Shown: positions 29,971 to 43,000, numbered from the stretch's first letter. The stretch: 64,000 bases of DNA from Cloeon dipterum (GCF_949628265.1 NC_088788.1:17732001-17796000); one strand, 5' to 3'. Program-made: numbers and translations. Notes: generated by a model not told the origin, from the sequence alone.

Positions 29971-30075
29971 CCCAGGGCCTCTGTTTTGCATTTAGTCCAG
30001 AAAAAGGACGGTTCGTGGCGCGCTGTCCGAGACTACCGAAAACTAAATTCGAGAACCTTGAGTGACAGATATCAA
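29971..30075 (+). pseudogene. Ty3/gypsy reverse transcriptase fragment
   Basis: Forward-strand frame reading PRASVLHLVQKKDGSWR followed by DYRKLN and R-T-L-S-D-R-Y. This is the N-terminal reverse transcriptase block of Ty3/gypsy elements, whose usual pattern is S-x-L-H-L-V-x-K-K-D-G-x-W-R, D-Y-R-x-L-N, then T-x-x-D-R-Y-P. The similarity stops just after this point and the catalytic YxDD block is absent, so it is a dead fragment of about 35 codons. It sits on the strand opposite to the adjoining protease remnant, so the original element has been rearranged. The surrounding 146-codon open frame (29809-30249) is longer than the recognisable homology. Confidence 0.75.
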
Positions 30076-30079
30076 AATT

Positions 30080-30300
30080 CCTTAAGCACTAGGAGACATT
30101 TATTCGAAGTCTCCACAACCTTTAATTGTAGCTTGATTTTCTACTCGGCAGGTTCCCTTGGCCGTCAAACCAGTGGTTTTGTCAACAAGGGTTCCGTTGT
30201 TATGGTGTACAGCAAGGCGGAAATGCACCAAGAAGTCAGTTCCTATTAATATGGGAGTGTTCACGTCTGCGATGAGGAAGCACCACTGAAATTCTCATTG
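30080..30300 (-). pseudogene. Ty3/gypsy retropepsin (aspartic protease) C-terminal remnant
   Basis: On the minus strand the frame through about 30295-30080 reads FLIADVNTPILIGTDFLVHF, then R-L-A-V-H, T-L-V-D-K-T-T and L-T-A-K-G. This matches the distal half of Ty3/gypsy retropepsins, pattern F-x-x-A-D-V-x-x-P-I-L-G-x-D-F-L-x-H-F, which follows the catalytic D-T/S-G. The D-T-G motif itself is not in frame here. The frame ends in a TAA within about 60 codons. The fragment is decayed and non-functional. Strand is opposite to the reverse transcriptase fragment next to it. Confidence 0.78.
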
Positions 30301-30690
30301 GGCTGGAATTTCGACTGGTTTCCTTTCGGTAGCCACGTCCGGCTGCACCAAAGGATTATGACGCCCGCGGTAGACAGCCGAAAAAGGGTGATAGTAACCG
30401 CGGTTGGCGATTCAACAGAAGTAAATCGCGCCCGCGCAGTTCGCAATCTCGGGAAAATGCGTCAAACGACTCCTCACCCTGCTGGCAAGGCTTTTGTGGG
30501 CAAAAGTGTTTAATATGACTTTGCAGGCGCAAATGTGTTTCAGTCGGAGTTAGCTGGGATTCAGGTGGGGGCACTACAAATGGGACGGGAAACACGCTTT
30601 TTCTTGTTGCAGTCGCGGGTGATTTCAACGCACAAGTGTGACGCCTTCGCGACTCTATCGCTATTAAACTCATTGAAACTTTTTATTCGC
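30301..30690 (-). pseudogene. probable decayed gag/protease-proximal part of the same gypsy element
   Basis: Upstream, in the minus direction, of the protease remnant lies CpG-rich sequence open for 105 codons (30673-30356). Around 30500 it carries a cysteine/histidine cluster (H-x-x-H-F-C-x-x-K-x-C) loosely like the gag-end knuckle of gypsy elements. The frame disagrees with that of the protease, so frameshifts are implied. Assignment rests mainly on position; the motif match is weak. Confidence 0.35.
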
Positions 30691-33600
30691 GAGTGGCAGC
30701 TGCAACACTTGATGTTTGGGAACAATTCATGCCGCTGTGGCGAATAATTTATTTTTTATTGCTCTAGTGATTATTCAGTTTTTAGAAACTAGTTGAAAAA
30801 GTACAATTAACATCAATTTAAAGGAACCTCATGCTGACATATAAATTAAAATTATGAAACAAGAAAGTTACAAAAATGGTTAAATTATTAATGAGGGTTG
30901 ATTTATTAAACACGAAATGTGTACAACTCAAATCTTGAATATCAGTTTGCTTTCTTGGGTTAGACTGATACCTCTCTTGCAGATTTTCCAAACTGTTGTA
31001 AATTCAAATTTAAAATAATTGTATTCAGTTATGGTGAAATACTGATTTTTTTATACATAAAAAATCTACTAGAATCTGCAAAAGTAGTTAAAAGAAAGAG
31101 TATTACGAGCCATAAATCATAAAATGGAATTAAGCCGAACAATGCCTTCGTTTTATGATGCTGATCACAATTTGCACGATTTTTTTTGCCAATTTGGGCG
31201 GTTTAAGACCACTTATACTTGTTACAATCACATATTATTGATAATAAAGGCATTGATAATTTTTAAAATCATTTTAAATGAAGATTCCCTCTTGCGTAAT
31301 TCAATTTTCTGTTTTATAATCTGCTAATCTTAATTATTGCAAAGCAAAGGTGATTAACATTTCACCCGCGGTGATTAAAATATTTTCTCGACATCCATTC
31401 TAATTTAATACCAAGTGCGTAATGATCTTCCACTGATTTCATAATGAGATTGAAGTAAGATATTAAATTTTATTCACTATCACATTCACTTGGAAGCAGC
31501 ATCCAGGTTACACGTATGGCGCTGGAGCATTCGAACTGCGTGCCTCTCGCATGCATGGTGCCGTGTGCGACAGAGATCGGAGTCATGCAGCACCATTGAG
31601 CGCGGAGGCATTCCACTTTAATTTCATTGCGGCACGCATCTGCATAAACAGCGGCGGCGGCGACATGTCAATACCATAAAAGTTATTGTTCGTTTGAGGC
31701 GAGTGTGCCCCGCGAGCAGAGCAAACGGCCTTTTACGACTGTTTGTCCTGCGCGCACCGCCTCTCGTGTGTGTAATAATAATCATCATGGGAGCGTCTCG
31801 TAAATAAATTCATAAATAAGCAGCGGAGAATGGATGGTAATATGAAATCAGATGCACGCCAACGATAATAACAGGGGCGCATTATTGCGCTCGCTCGAGG
31901 TGCACGCCGCGCGAATCAAAGCAGCACGCTGCTCACTTCGCGCCGCACGTCAACTTAATTATTGCACTGCGCTGCCTGGTGCCGCCGATCGCTGAAAGGG
32001 TTAGCCACATGCCATTATTTATGTGCATTTAATTTGATTTGCTTCGCCGAACTGGCTGCACAGCAACGCTGGTCTGCATTCCATCGCGCGGTGGTTTCAA
32101 ATTGGAAAATATTACTCACTTAAATCAAGAGTGGAGAACATCACACTCAAGGGGAGATAATTAGTGCTTGTTGATCGGCTTGCAATTTTCCAGCCCATGC
32201 GTTGATTGGCTTCTAGCATTTCAAGCCTTGAGTTTATCCAGAGATGAAAATTGCTTATTTGTCGACAGATGAGTACAATTAAAGGAACAGAAAAAACACG
32301 GAGGAATTAAATGTTGAGTTTAGAAATTGGTGGAGTTGCACATTTTCAAAGACCGTTAATTTTGAGTTCTCTTATACTGTATAGCATGAAATTTGTTTTC
32401 TTTAGATATCTGAGGGGTCGAAACTGCGAGCTGTGAAGTACAAAAGCGCGTGCGAGATTTCAATTGCTCTACAAATTTATGTACTCATTTTTAATCTACC
32501 ACATATTTGGAATAACCGCAGTGTAAAATTTGGTCTAGAGAAAGAAATTTATTATTTATCGAATTGTTACAAAATTAAATTCAAAATTTTCAGTAGCTGA
32601 TAATTATAGGCTTCTGGCTACTCTTTCTTCACTCACATTTCCCATATGAGAGTGGTAGCAATTTTTGTAATTGTTTGTTCTTCTCTCTGATTATTTTCTT
32701 GTTTCCGAAAGACGTTCCTACGAGTTAAAAGCTTCTTTACTCACTTGTCCGTTGCTTAATTCACTAAACAAGGAGATAATTTTGCTAATTTTTGCTACGC
32801 TATCTTTTTTATTAGTCATAAAAACTAAATGCACGCCTAAAAAAGATAATTTAAATGTAAATTAACTAATAACAGGCTATTTTTTAATATAACTTGGTTT
32901 CTAAGTTTTGTATTGCTATTTTTACCGACTGCTAAATTTAACTGTACAGATTTGACGCTAAAATGTCTTGGGTCCCGACATTGGAAATTTAAAAACCCCC
33001 CTTGCATGTTACAGCGAACGCTTTCTTGTTAAATTATGACGCAATAAAAAAGTAAATATCCTAACTACACAATCGGCTGAATATAGGCAATATTTATGTG
33101 CCCTTTATTGCTATGTTGAAATGGAAGCAAAAATGAAGAATATTTCCGATAAATAGAATATTTTAAATGCGTGCCTCGTGCAGCTGCGTGGAACAACAAT
33201 AAGCAAAATATTCAGCACCGAAAGACGGGCAGACAGCTCTGTGTCATTGCAGCGGAACGCGACTCAAAAATAGAGTGCGTCGTAAAACAGTCTATTTGGC
33301 CGAGCGTAAAAATGGCACTCAATCACGACGCTGGCATTGACACGAGGCCAAACACACATCTTTCCGAAGGCATTTAGCGCCGAATTTATGTTTCGCGCCT
33401 GGTCACTTTAGGCTGCCGTCGCCGCGCGCGTTTTATTTTCACAATAAAAAACGCATCTATCGTGCTGGATCGGAAAGATTCTCACGTGGGAACAAAAAGG
33501 AGCGGGGAGGCGGGCAACAGGGCAGGAAAGTTTATGATTTTGATGTTTTGAAAACACCTTTTTCAGCGGGCATACTTTATGATCTACATAAAATGACCCT

Positions 33601-34719
33601 CGATCGCGCGGCTGCAGTTGTTGTGCGCCGCGAGATAAGACGCGCGGCGGCAGCGGGTGGCTGCCTAAAAAGCTCCATTAAACACGGTGGTGCCGATGGG
33701 AAATCGTAAATATATACCTTCCGCGAGCCGAGGAGAAAAGGGTACGAAATCGTAAAGTACAAAACGCATAAAAACGACATGTTCTATCAGAGGTTAATGG
33801 GATTTAACTGCTCGTGCGCAGTTACAATCGACGCACCAGTGCTTTATGAACAGAAAGTCCGGCGAGCAGCTGTTCCACCAATCTTTTTTTTAAAATTGGG
33901 AAAAAACCTTTTATGCAGTTGAATGATAATAAAACGCATTCGATCTTTCTAATTAACCACGTGTGCTTTGAAATTAAACTTTTACGATCCGAACAGGCTG
34001 TCAACTTTATGAAATTTATTTTCAGAATTAAACGTCTGCTCTCTCAGTGAAAAGTCGGACTTGAGTGCTTTTTGATGGCCGCAACTAACTTTTCACATCA
34101 TTAGTTGTGTTGAATCAAAACTTTCTTTGCCGAGCATTATTTTGAAATTTATGAGTGGGTTTAAAGGTTGAGCAACAAAAAATATCGTATTCTGTTTAAT
34201 TGCAAGAATTTCTTTGTGCCCAGTTCAGTTAGTCACTTGAAATCAACTTACATTGGAAATTTGTTCTAATTCCTTCATAAAACAGTTCTTTACAAGATTG
34301 TCAAGCAAATATTTTCACCTTTTGCCTGATTTTGAAATATTTGATGCTACCCTTTTACAAATCCCATTTGAACTGTGTGAACCATTTCTTAGGTTTATAC
34401 TGCACAGTTAAATGACTATTTTTCCAAACAAACATAAAATCCGTTCATTATCGTCCCTATAGAAAATTCAAATTCATTCTAGATCTGAATCTAGCTGTAG
34501 TCCATTTCATAGCTAATTTAATTTAAAATCTACAAAAAATTAGCATCATATATTTGATTTCATTACTTCATTACCCGGAAACACATCCCTTACTCAGCAA
34601 TTTTTATCTATAAGCTGTTCTTATGTTTAGATTTTTAAAGAAGGTTTATTCCAAATCTTTTCTGGAAAATTTATCCTTGAATGTAATTAAAAGCCGGTGT
34701 CATGCATGCCCGCAATCAG
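30691..34719. other. non-coding interval
   Basis: Nothing supported by motif or splice structure. Mostly AT-rich, with a CpG-rich block at about 31490-32100 and another at about 33160-33780. Short open frames on both strands look incidental. Confidence 0.4.
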
Positions 34720-35590
34720 TTTTATTTTATTATTATTATTCATTTTATTGGACACCATCGGTGTACAACTAACAGTCAATTACAATTTTATTTATTATAA
34801 CGGAATGCTTGAGATAATTTTAAAGGTTTTTTGACACAGTCTAGTAAATGGTACATACTTGTAAGCAAAGAATCACAATAAATACATTTACAATTAGTGG
34901 TGACATCGAGATGAAAACATTTTTGTGAACAGACGAGGAAATGACAGCCATGAAAAGAATATCTAGTTAACATAGCCCTATCTTTACAATTTGTATTAAT
35001 CCAATCCAATTTACACATAGCAGGGGTTTCAAAAAAATTTGGGTCAATAAATTGTCGTTTAACATTCATATTGTTTAAAAACTTTTCATAGGCAGTTGTA
35101 GAGAGAAGAGAGTATTTGGATTTAAGGTCATTAACAAAATATTCAGTCTGAACCAGTTCATTGACAAATCTAGACTTCATTCTCTTGTCTACGCTAAGGG
35201 CTTTTTTAAAGAATCTAAATTTAGCACATTCCAACTTGTTGAGATCATTCAGAGATAAATGAGACCAAATTGCTTCTATACCATAGGAAGCTACAGGAGA
35301 AATTGCAAGGTTAAATAGCTTTTTAGCAGTGCTAATAGACGATTTTGAAAGGTTTTTAATTTTAGATGTTGCAAAAATTGAAGCTTTAACTCTCTTATCC
35401 ATATCAGGATGATTTTAAAAGCAAGTTCCAGACGTTTGAAATGTCACACCAAGATAGTTGACAGAAGAGGAAAATTGTAGGCAATTTGTTATCTCCCATT
35501 GTTTCTCGATTTTGCTATATCTTCCAACGCCCTTATATCTGAATTTAATGATTTGACATTTTTTTCCAATTTAAAGACAGTGACATATAG
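34720..35590 (-). mobile_element. 5'-truncated non-LTR retrotransposon (LINE) with (ATT)n-type tail
   Basis: Minus-strand element. From its 3' end it shows an A-rich ATA/AAT tail (plus 34720-34740), a terminal motif containing TGTACACCGATGGTGTCC followed by AATAAA (minus strand of about 34741-34770), and an open frame of 204 codons (35402-34788). The frame carries the distal reverse transcriptase region (A-S-Y-G-I-E-A-I-W, L-x-K-L-E-x-A-K) and a C-terminal Cys-His knuckle (C-I-Y-C-x8-Y-H-L-L-D-C). The same frame continues upstream to about 35580 with K-C-Q-I-I-K-F and N-Y-L-G-V-T-F, typical LINE reverse transcriptase blocks. It is interrupted by TAA at 35415-35417 and a second stop near 35570. 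The catalytic domain is missing. Inactive; clade not assigned with certainty. Confidence 0.82.
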
Positions 35591-37132
35591 AAGCTAAATA
35601 AATCTTGATATTATTAATGAGTTTTATTTTATTATTTGTAATTAAAGAAGAACGATGCTCCAAACCTCAGATAATCCCTGTTGTCAAAGCACAAACTAAT
35701 TCTTATAAGGATTCATTTGAAGCCGGAATTTATCAATTGGAGAGGACGTTCTCTCTACTTGAAATTATAAACAACAGAGAATTTCCTGGAAATGCCAAGA
35801 AAATGTGGTCAAAAGCTGTAAATTGTGGAGAAAATTATAAAATTTTGAATCGCAGCAAGGTCTTCTTTTAATTAGTGCTCATTGTTAAAAAAATGCCAAT
35901 TCAAATAATTTTACGATTCACTTTATTTAGGTGCTTAATTCAATGCGCACCCATGGTGTTAAAAAATGAATCTAAATTAAAGTTTTCCAAACAAAATTTA
36001 ATCAATATTGCTTAATGCTGATAGATTCAGGAGTTGCTTTTTCTTCATTGAAGAAATTCTCAACGAGCAAGAAAATTAAACTGGAAACTACTCAATCACG
36101 CGCTGTCTTAATAACCTTGCTGTTTGGAGCCCCAGCAGCAATTATCGAATTATAGTTCAAATATTTGATCTAGATTGGGTTTAAAATTAAAGGAGCAGAA
36201 ATGAAGACATTCCGTTGAGACTCAGGATTGAATTATTGCCTGGTAATTATCTCTTTTCTCCTTTTTCTCGTTGCCCAATGGCTGGTTAATAACATTGTTT
36301 GTGCGCGCCGTGGCGAAAATAATTTATTATCTCGGCAGTTGTGCACGGGGCAGCGCGGGTAGAAACACACATGCACACGCTCCAATGGATAAACAAACGG
36401 CTGAAGTTCAATAATCGGCGTTTTTATGTAAAAAGAATAGTTTGTGTTCGCAATCATGGAATATAAATCACGCCAGGAAATTTAATTTGTTTTTAAATGT
36501 GAGGCTCGCGCGCATCCGCCTCTGAGTTATGGCCGCTAATAATGAAAAGCGTGAACTCATCCGACTAAATCCGGCACGCTTTATCCAGATAAACGAGGAA
36601 AATTGTGGAGGCACTAATATTCCACTGGAAGCAATAAACATATTTTGTAACTTTCGGTCGATTTATCGATACTAAAAACTTTCTTTTTAGTGTAAAGTAA
36701 AAAATGATACGAAAAAAAAGTTCTTTAAAGCAAAAATTTAAAAAATTGGCGTCAATAACATGCATATTAAATGAAACCAGGAAAATTTCTTCAAATTTTA
36801 TCTTACTCTTTCTCATAGATAACAATTGAAATAGCTAAGTTTAAAGCTTATATGAAATTTACCACATAATTTTACATGGTCGTTGTTTATTATATTCACC
36901 ATGGAAGATAAAAATAAAAATTGTGCAATTTGCAATGCTACGGACGACCTTTGGCCCTGATTCAAGGATTGCACGCCGGGAAATGATCAGGTACAGTGAG
37001 TTAATAATGTTTTTCATCTCTCGTGATTCATCATCATCCACCACTCGTCTTGTTAATAACGAGCACCGACACTGGACTGCACTCAAGTGCGATAGAGGAG
37101 AAATTGTTACAACTTTGTATTGCTAAATCAAT

Positions 37133-37135
<3 letters not shown>
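35591..37135. other. non-coding interval
   Basis: AT-rich sequence with small GC-rich islands near 36280-36560. No supported gene; an 88-codon open frame at 35605-35871 has no recognisable domain. Confidence 0.4.

Positions 37136-37166
<31 letters not shown>
37136..37166 (+). repeat. (CT)n microsatellite
   Basis: An uninterrupted run of about 15 CT dinucleotides. On the minus strand this is a GAGA-type tract like the one at 57476. Confidence 0.9.
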
Positions 37167-37170
<4 letters not shown>

Positions 37171-38566
37171 GAGAGCAGCGTACACGGATGAGATCATAAT
37201 TATATATTCATTGTCTTGATTTTGCCACGACTTTGTTCTGCTTGGCAGGCCGATTGTGTGCAGAATGAAGCGTGGCATGCCAGGTCAAAGATTAACGGCT
37301 TTTGTTTAACAAATTAACGTCTAAATGTGCATCCTAGGGAAAACATTACATTTTAATTTCAACCTTGGGGTTGAAACGCGGGGTTGTTTTTAATCCGACT
37401 AAATGAAGTATTTACTTGACGAATTTTAATAAACAGTAAAATGGTCTCCTTAACTATAACACGATAAAAAAAACCAAGAGAGCTATATGCTGTTTCAGAA
37501 CGTTAAAACCTGATCTTGGAAATTTTTAAGTAATTTGACGCTTAACCAAAGCAATTAAATTAAAACAAACTGTCAATTTGTGATTATTTTTTCAATTAAG
37601 TTTCATTCTACACAAATATGATTTAAAACAACTATACCTTAACGCACTTAAAACAAACAATTCATTAAAAAAATGCAAAAACGTAAATTTACGTGTTTAA
37701 CCGCACAGAAATTAAATTTTTAAAGGGTTGCTATTCTTAACTGTTGAAAAAACTCCATGATCCTTAATGAACGTGAGAAAGAAGAGGCTTGGATGCCCAC
37801 GCAGATTTGCCACGAAATGAGTTCCACAACTACTGCGCTGGAATATGCGCGATAAACGCTGCATGAGAAAATTTACATGCCATGGCCATTATGTGTGTAA
37901 AGCACGCACGGTGAAAAAATCCACACACCGGTGGAAATTAAAATTTCATCCGCTGTGAGAAAAATGTAAAGCGTGATTTTGGGGAATACGCGACCCCAGC
38001 TGACCCCTGGCACTCGTGAAAGTTGTTCCATCCCGCCGGCAATTAGGCCCGGAGAGAGGTATAGAGGCTGTGTGATTTTATCTGCTCGTGTTCGGACCAT
38101 CAAAAGGCCTCAGGCTGGCTGGCTGAGAGGCAGCCCGCCAGGCCCAACGCAAAGGTCACGGGCAGCAGTCACGACGGGCACGCCCTTCTCAGCCCCGTGA
38201 CATGACCCCAGCGGCCTGAGCGTGTGCTCGTTTTTATCAATTCTGCATGCCCGCGCTTCTCGCAATGAGTCAGTGTGTTTTAATTAACTGCATTTGAGGC
38301 GTGCCAGAAAGTAAAGCTTAGTGAGAATGGACTTGATGATTTCTTAGAATAATTAAAATTTTGTTTAGAGTTGGTCGAAAATTTCACGGATTAATTCAGA
38401 CACATTTCACCTTAATTTTTCTCCAAAAACACAGCGAAAAAAGTTTTCTCCCTAAATCCATTTTCTACACCGACCCGGAATTGACCCGGACCGACCAAAA
38501 CAAAAAACAAAAAAATCAGTGAATTATATGATCGATTTTTAATTAAACATAATTTATTGGGGCCGA
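37167..38566. other. non-coding interval
   Basis: AT-rich to about 37750, then a CpG-rich block at about 37790-38260. No gene supported. Confidence 0.4.
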
Positions 38567-39130
38567 CATGCAACCCTGACTTAAACACATTGCTAGGAAC
38601 TGCAGAATTAAAATCAATATGCTAATGTATTTTCATTCCAAAATTAGAAGTAGGGCAAAACAAAAAATACACGTTTGAAAAGTCCAATTAAGAGCTTTGA
38701 TATCTAGTTCAAACGATAACAATATAAAAAATAAAAACGCAGTTGAAAAAAATATTTTGTCATGAACAAAATCAACTGCTATCAACGAACGAAACCAAAA
38801 AATCGGACTGAAAAAAAGCAAAAGGCCGAGCAGCCACCCAAATACTCCGCTCTAGCGCCGGTTGTGTGAGAATAGCTCCACGCCCAGCAACTGAGTACAG
38901 AATAGAGGGCAAGCCAGCCAACTCGTAATGATGTTGCTTAAGGGAGAATTCTCCCCCATTAAACGCAGCAAGGAAGAGAGTTGGACGCGTCTTGGTTGTT
39001 GACTTTGTTTTAAGAATCTTTATTTCCTAGCCATTGAAAATAATTTAAATTTGCAACTGATCGACAGCCTGAAGTTTTTTCTATTTTTTAATAAAAAAAT
39101 TACACGTCTAACAATAATGTGAATTAATTT
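38567..39130. repeat. dispersed repeat family C, copy 1
   Basis: A ~560 bp unit starting CATGCAACCCTGA and continuing through TTTCATTCCAAAATTAGAAG. Its GC-richer core (about 38818-39060) contains GCAAAAGGCCGAGCAGCC and ends around GCAACTGATCGACAGCCTGA. The core is about 93% identical by eye to 44815-45075, and the whole unit aligns more loosely to 39336-39790. No terminal inverted repeats, poly-A tail or coding potential were found, so class is unknown; strand is arbitrary. Possibilities are a non-autonomous DNA transposon, LTR or Helitron-like fragment. Confidence 0.7.
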
Positions 39131-39335
39131 AAAAATTAATCTAAACTAGTGATAATCTTCTGTTTTAAAGATTAAAAACTATTTGCAAATCACACCTAAA
39201 TGCAATTGGTACACCATGAATATGCTTCCAACGCGCGGCCACTTATAAGGACACCGGATTTTTTACTCCACACCCTCACGGTTTAAATGTATTAATATCT
39301 TGTTTTTGTTCTGGAGAGTTGCTCTCGTATGCTGG

Positions 39336-39790
39336 CATGCAACCCTGAGTTAAAAATATTGCTAGGAAATGCGGAATTCATTTTCATTCCAAAATTAGAA
39401 GTAGTGCAACACTAAAACTCGTTGAATATTAGAGAAAATTTGTATTTGGTCGTGAGCAAAATCAAATTTTATTAATATAAAAAAACGAAACTGAATCGTA
39501 TAGAAAAACAGCAAAAGGTAAATCAGCCCACCCAACTGCCCCGCGCCAGCACCAGTTGTAAGAGGTGGATCTCCAACACTATTAGGTTAGAGCAGAAAGC
39601 TAGCCGGCCAACCGACATTCTGTATCACTTACGTGCGAGTTCTCTCCCGTTTAGTCCCGCCAGAAAGAGAGTTGGATGCGTCTTCGTTGTTGACTTTGAT
39701 TTAAGAATCTTTGTTTCGCAGTCATTACAAATAATTTAAATTTACAACTGATCGACAGCTTGAAGTTTTTGCTTAATTTTAAAATCACAT
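39336..39790. repeat. dispersed repeat family C, copy 2 (diverged)
   Basis: Same orientation as copy 1 and only about 205 bp after it. It shares the start (CATGCAACCCTGAG), the CATTCCAAAATTAGAAG block, and the end block GAGAGTTGGATGCGTCTT through CAACTGATCGACAGCTTGAAG. The middle is considerably more diverged than copies 1 and 3 are from each other, so it represents an older or different subfamily. Confidence 0.65.
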
Positions 39791-39840
39791 TTTTGTGCAT
39801 CGATATAAAATCTGAGTTTATTTAAAGAATTACATTTTGC

Positions 39841-40029
39841 ATGGCGTATAGCGTGTCAATAAAAAGACCCCATGCGAAGGCATGTACCCGAGCTGGTCTA
39901 TTTCTTGAATTGGACTGAAGGCTGTACGATTATGTTATTTGTTCGCGATGATGTCGGGACACAAAGTTTTCGCGAGTTGTTCGCTATTAGAGGGTCGCCA
40001 ATTTTAAAAGAGATGAACTGATAAAAAAA
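39841..40029 (+). mobile_element. SINE-like element, subfamily B, copy 1 (partial)
   Basis: This aligns with 60180-60388 along its length. Shared blocks are GGCGTATA, an A-rich tract before a GACCCC/GTCCC motif, ATTTGTTCGCGATGATGTC, GACACAAAGTTTTCGCG, GTTGTTCGCTAT and AAAAGAGATG followed by GATAAAAAA. It also shares a diverged core with subfamily A (AAAAAGACCCCATGCGAAGGCA and GTTATTTGTTCGCG versus GTTATCCGTTCGCG). It lacks the 5' part seen at 60124 and has its own 3' end. Confidence 0.55.
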
Positions 40030-43000
40030 TCTACAAAAAAATAATGCAAATCTCGATTTAGTTAATTTATTTAGAAACGAAAATCATGCTCTGAAGACTT
40101 AAGTAAATTTAATATTTCTCTATGTTTCATTTATCACATTTGGTAGTCTAATTGGGGGGTTTCGCTCACTAATCAATTATTTGAGAGGCGCGCCCCTGCA
40201 TGCATCGGGGCACAGCCTCTCGGCGTCTAATTAAGGCCGCGATCGTCGGCGGGGAAACGCGCGTGCCTCTCTGCTCATGTGAATTTCCGCCGCGTTTGCC
40301 GCGCGCGAGGCACCATAAAATGATGATGATGATCAGCCAAATCTCCACACCTGCAGCCGAGAAATGTGTGTAAATAAAATGAAACCGGCGCGGCCGCGGC
40401 CGCGGCGAGACCCCATCCATTCACTCTAACCTCAAACTGATTGAGCGGCTCGCGCAGCAGAATAATTGGGATGGATCTCCTCTCGCTCACCTCTCATGCC
40501 GCGGCGATTCTTATCGAGATATGGCAGTTCCACTCCAATTATACCCTCGTCGTGCCCTTTATTGGTCCTCGGAATTAGGGGTCTCGCGAGCTCAGGTTAT
40601 TCATCCGATGCCGAGTGGAATACCCATTCCGACAGTTTCACTGACGAGCCTGCGTGCAGTGTGTGAAATTCTATTGGAACTTCTTAAAATTGAAACGAGC
40701 AATTAATTGTTAAAGTGGATTGATACAGGCCAGCAAGTGAATATTCATTTAAAAAGTGTGTATAGCATGCTGTTCTTAAATGAAATGAAAAAAATTCAAA
40801 GCAATATCAATAAAGCAGCCCTAAGCTGAAACAGCTGTTGTCTAGTAAAAGAACAACGTGCGAGTTTGTTAATTTCTCCATTTCCACCTTGAATTCCTGA
40901 TTTCAATAAAAAAACGAACCAAATTTGTATCATTTCTTTTTTCATAACAAACATTTTGCCGTTTCTTGTATATGACAGTTAAGGGAATTTTCACCTTCTA
41001 AATATGAATTATTATTTATTATTGACAAGACACTTTTTTTGAAAAGAACAAAAAGGTTAAAACATTTGCCTTGATGTTTTTTCACTCTTTTCTAGGTCGA
41101 ACCAAGGCTTTTGCTAATGGTCTTGCTGATCTGTGCTCAAACTTGATTTATAATTAACCAGGGCATAAATTCATTTTGTTGCTGCCTTCTATTTTATACG
41201 TGTAGTAAGTGCTGAAGTAAGTGGGTTTGGCGTCATATGATTGCAAAGAACCAACGTCTGGAAATTTCTGCATTGGAAATCCAGCTTGTCAGTTTCCCAC
41301 AGGGACAGAGAGTCGCCTGAAAAACTACTATCATCTGTGTAAATCTGCACGATGAATGAGGAGTCGTGGAGCGTGACGCGGCGGCGGCGGGCCGACGGGA
41401 TCGCAAGTCAGACGGGTGGCCGTCGAACGACCGGCAGGCCAGGCCGCGCCACGCCACGCCACCACACCAGGGCGACCAGCAACAGGTGGCTGAGCGGTTG
41501 ACTTGCTATGCGGCGCGGCGGCTCCCATGAGAAGTGCGCCTCATCAAGCCGCGCTGCATTGTTTTGTGTTATGGGAACTTTCCCTGGTGACCGCCGCCCC
41601 GCGCTATTTTTTCTTTGCCGCGCGCGTTTGATCCCCGGTCGACTCCTCCTGTGGCTCGTTTCCTCTCAAAACAGTCGTCCGCGTCCGCACACACGCACGC
41701 ACGCAAATTCGCTGCCGCGTCCTACATGACGGCGGACACGTGTGATTGCGTGGTGCGGGCCCTCCAGTCAGGTGCAGGTGCACATTGCAACCGTTTCGAT
41801 CTTTGAACAGTTTTAACTGAAAAGTTCCAGAGTTCTGTTTACAAGAAATTTTACTAAGATTTTTTAAACTGAAACTCCCGAGGGAATCAATTGGATCAAA
41901 GACTTGACAGGCAATAAAATTGTGACTTATTTCAAACAGAAATTTATATATCTAGGTGAGTTCTAGATTGTTCTAGATTGTAGTTGAAAGGAAAAAGGAA
42001 AGTAACCATTTCCTAAAGAAAATTTCGTGAAATTTGTTGCAAAAGTGTTTTAAAACAGAATTAGTCAAAGGGGACGACCGCTAGGGTGCATAGCACAGCG
42101 GCGAGCTCTGCCCTTTGAAAGCATTTATTTTCTGAGTCACTCAAGCGAGTGGAAGAGCTGGTGGGTAATTTCCGAGCCAGCCTGGAATTGACCGAAATTG
42201 TAATGCAATACGGAATTCGATCAATTTTAATATTTTTTATCTTCGCGGATTTTTTCAGCAAAAGTAAGGACCCAAAAATAAAATCGTTGCATAACCTTCA
42301 AATTTTAAATTAGGGTCATGCTTCTTCTGTGTTAATTGTTGAAAAATTGTCTATTCTCCTTTGGTTTCGTAAAATTTTTCTTGTAATTCAATCAATGATA
42401 ACATATACTTTGTAACCAAATATTTCACAATAACTTTTTTTAAATATGAAAAAAATTTGAATATGCATCAAATGATGGTCAAGATTGAAATGTGCAAGAC
42501 ATCGGAGTCGACTGCACAGCTTTTAGCTATATAGCTTGTAGTTGTTGTTGATGCAATTTCTATTTATTTTCTCCCTCCATGCATGCTTAGAACTTCCTTC
42601 TTCTCGTACATATATGTCCTTTTTTCAATCTTGGCTGACGTGATGGTTTAAAATATCCTCTTTTCAAGGGGGAAAACTTTGCTATAACATTGGAAATTGA
42701 TGCTTTGGACGTACCAAAATATTTCTTATTGCTTGGAGCTAGAGCCAATTGCATATTCAAATACAAATAATCGAGTATCGTTTTTCGCGCAGCCTGCTCT
42801 CCCGGAGCAATACATTACGAATGTTGTCTGTTTTTACAACAGGAAATCCTGTGCGAGAGCCACGCAGGACTCTCGGCGAGCAGGAGATTAAACACAATAA
42901 TATTTTCCATGTACGCGAGAGACGAGGCAGCAGCAGCACCATATAAATTAGCATAATCCGCCACACACGGCGTGCGAGAGATCTTTCGCAACTTTATTAT

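Noticed and set aside
40169..41729. Clusters of overlapping frames in CpG-rich DNA
   Set aside because: Equal coding appearance on both strands is a composition effect, not evidence for genes.
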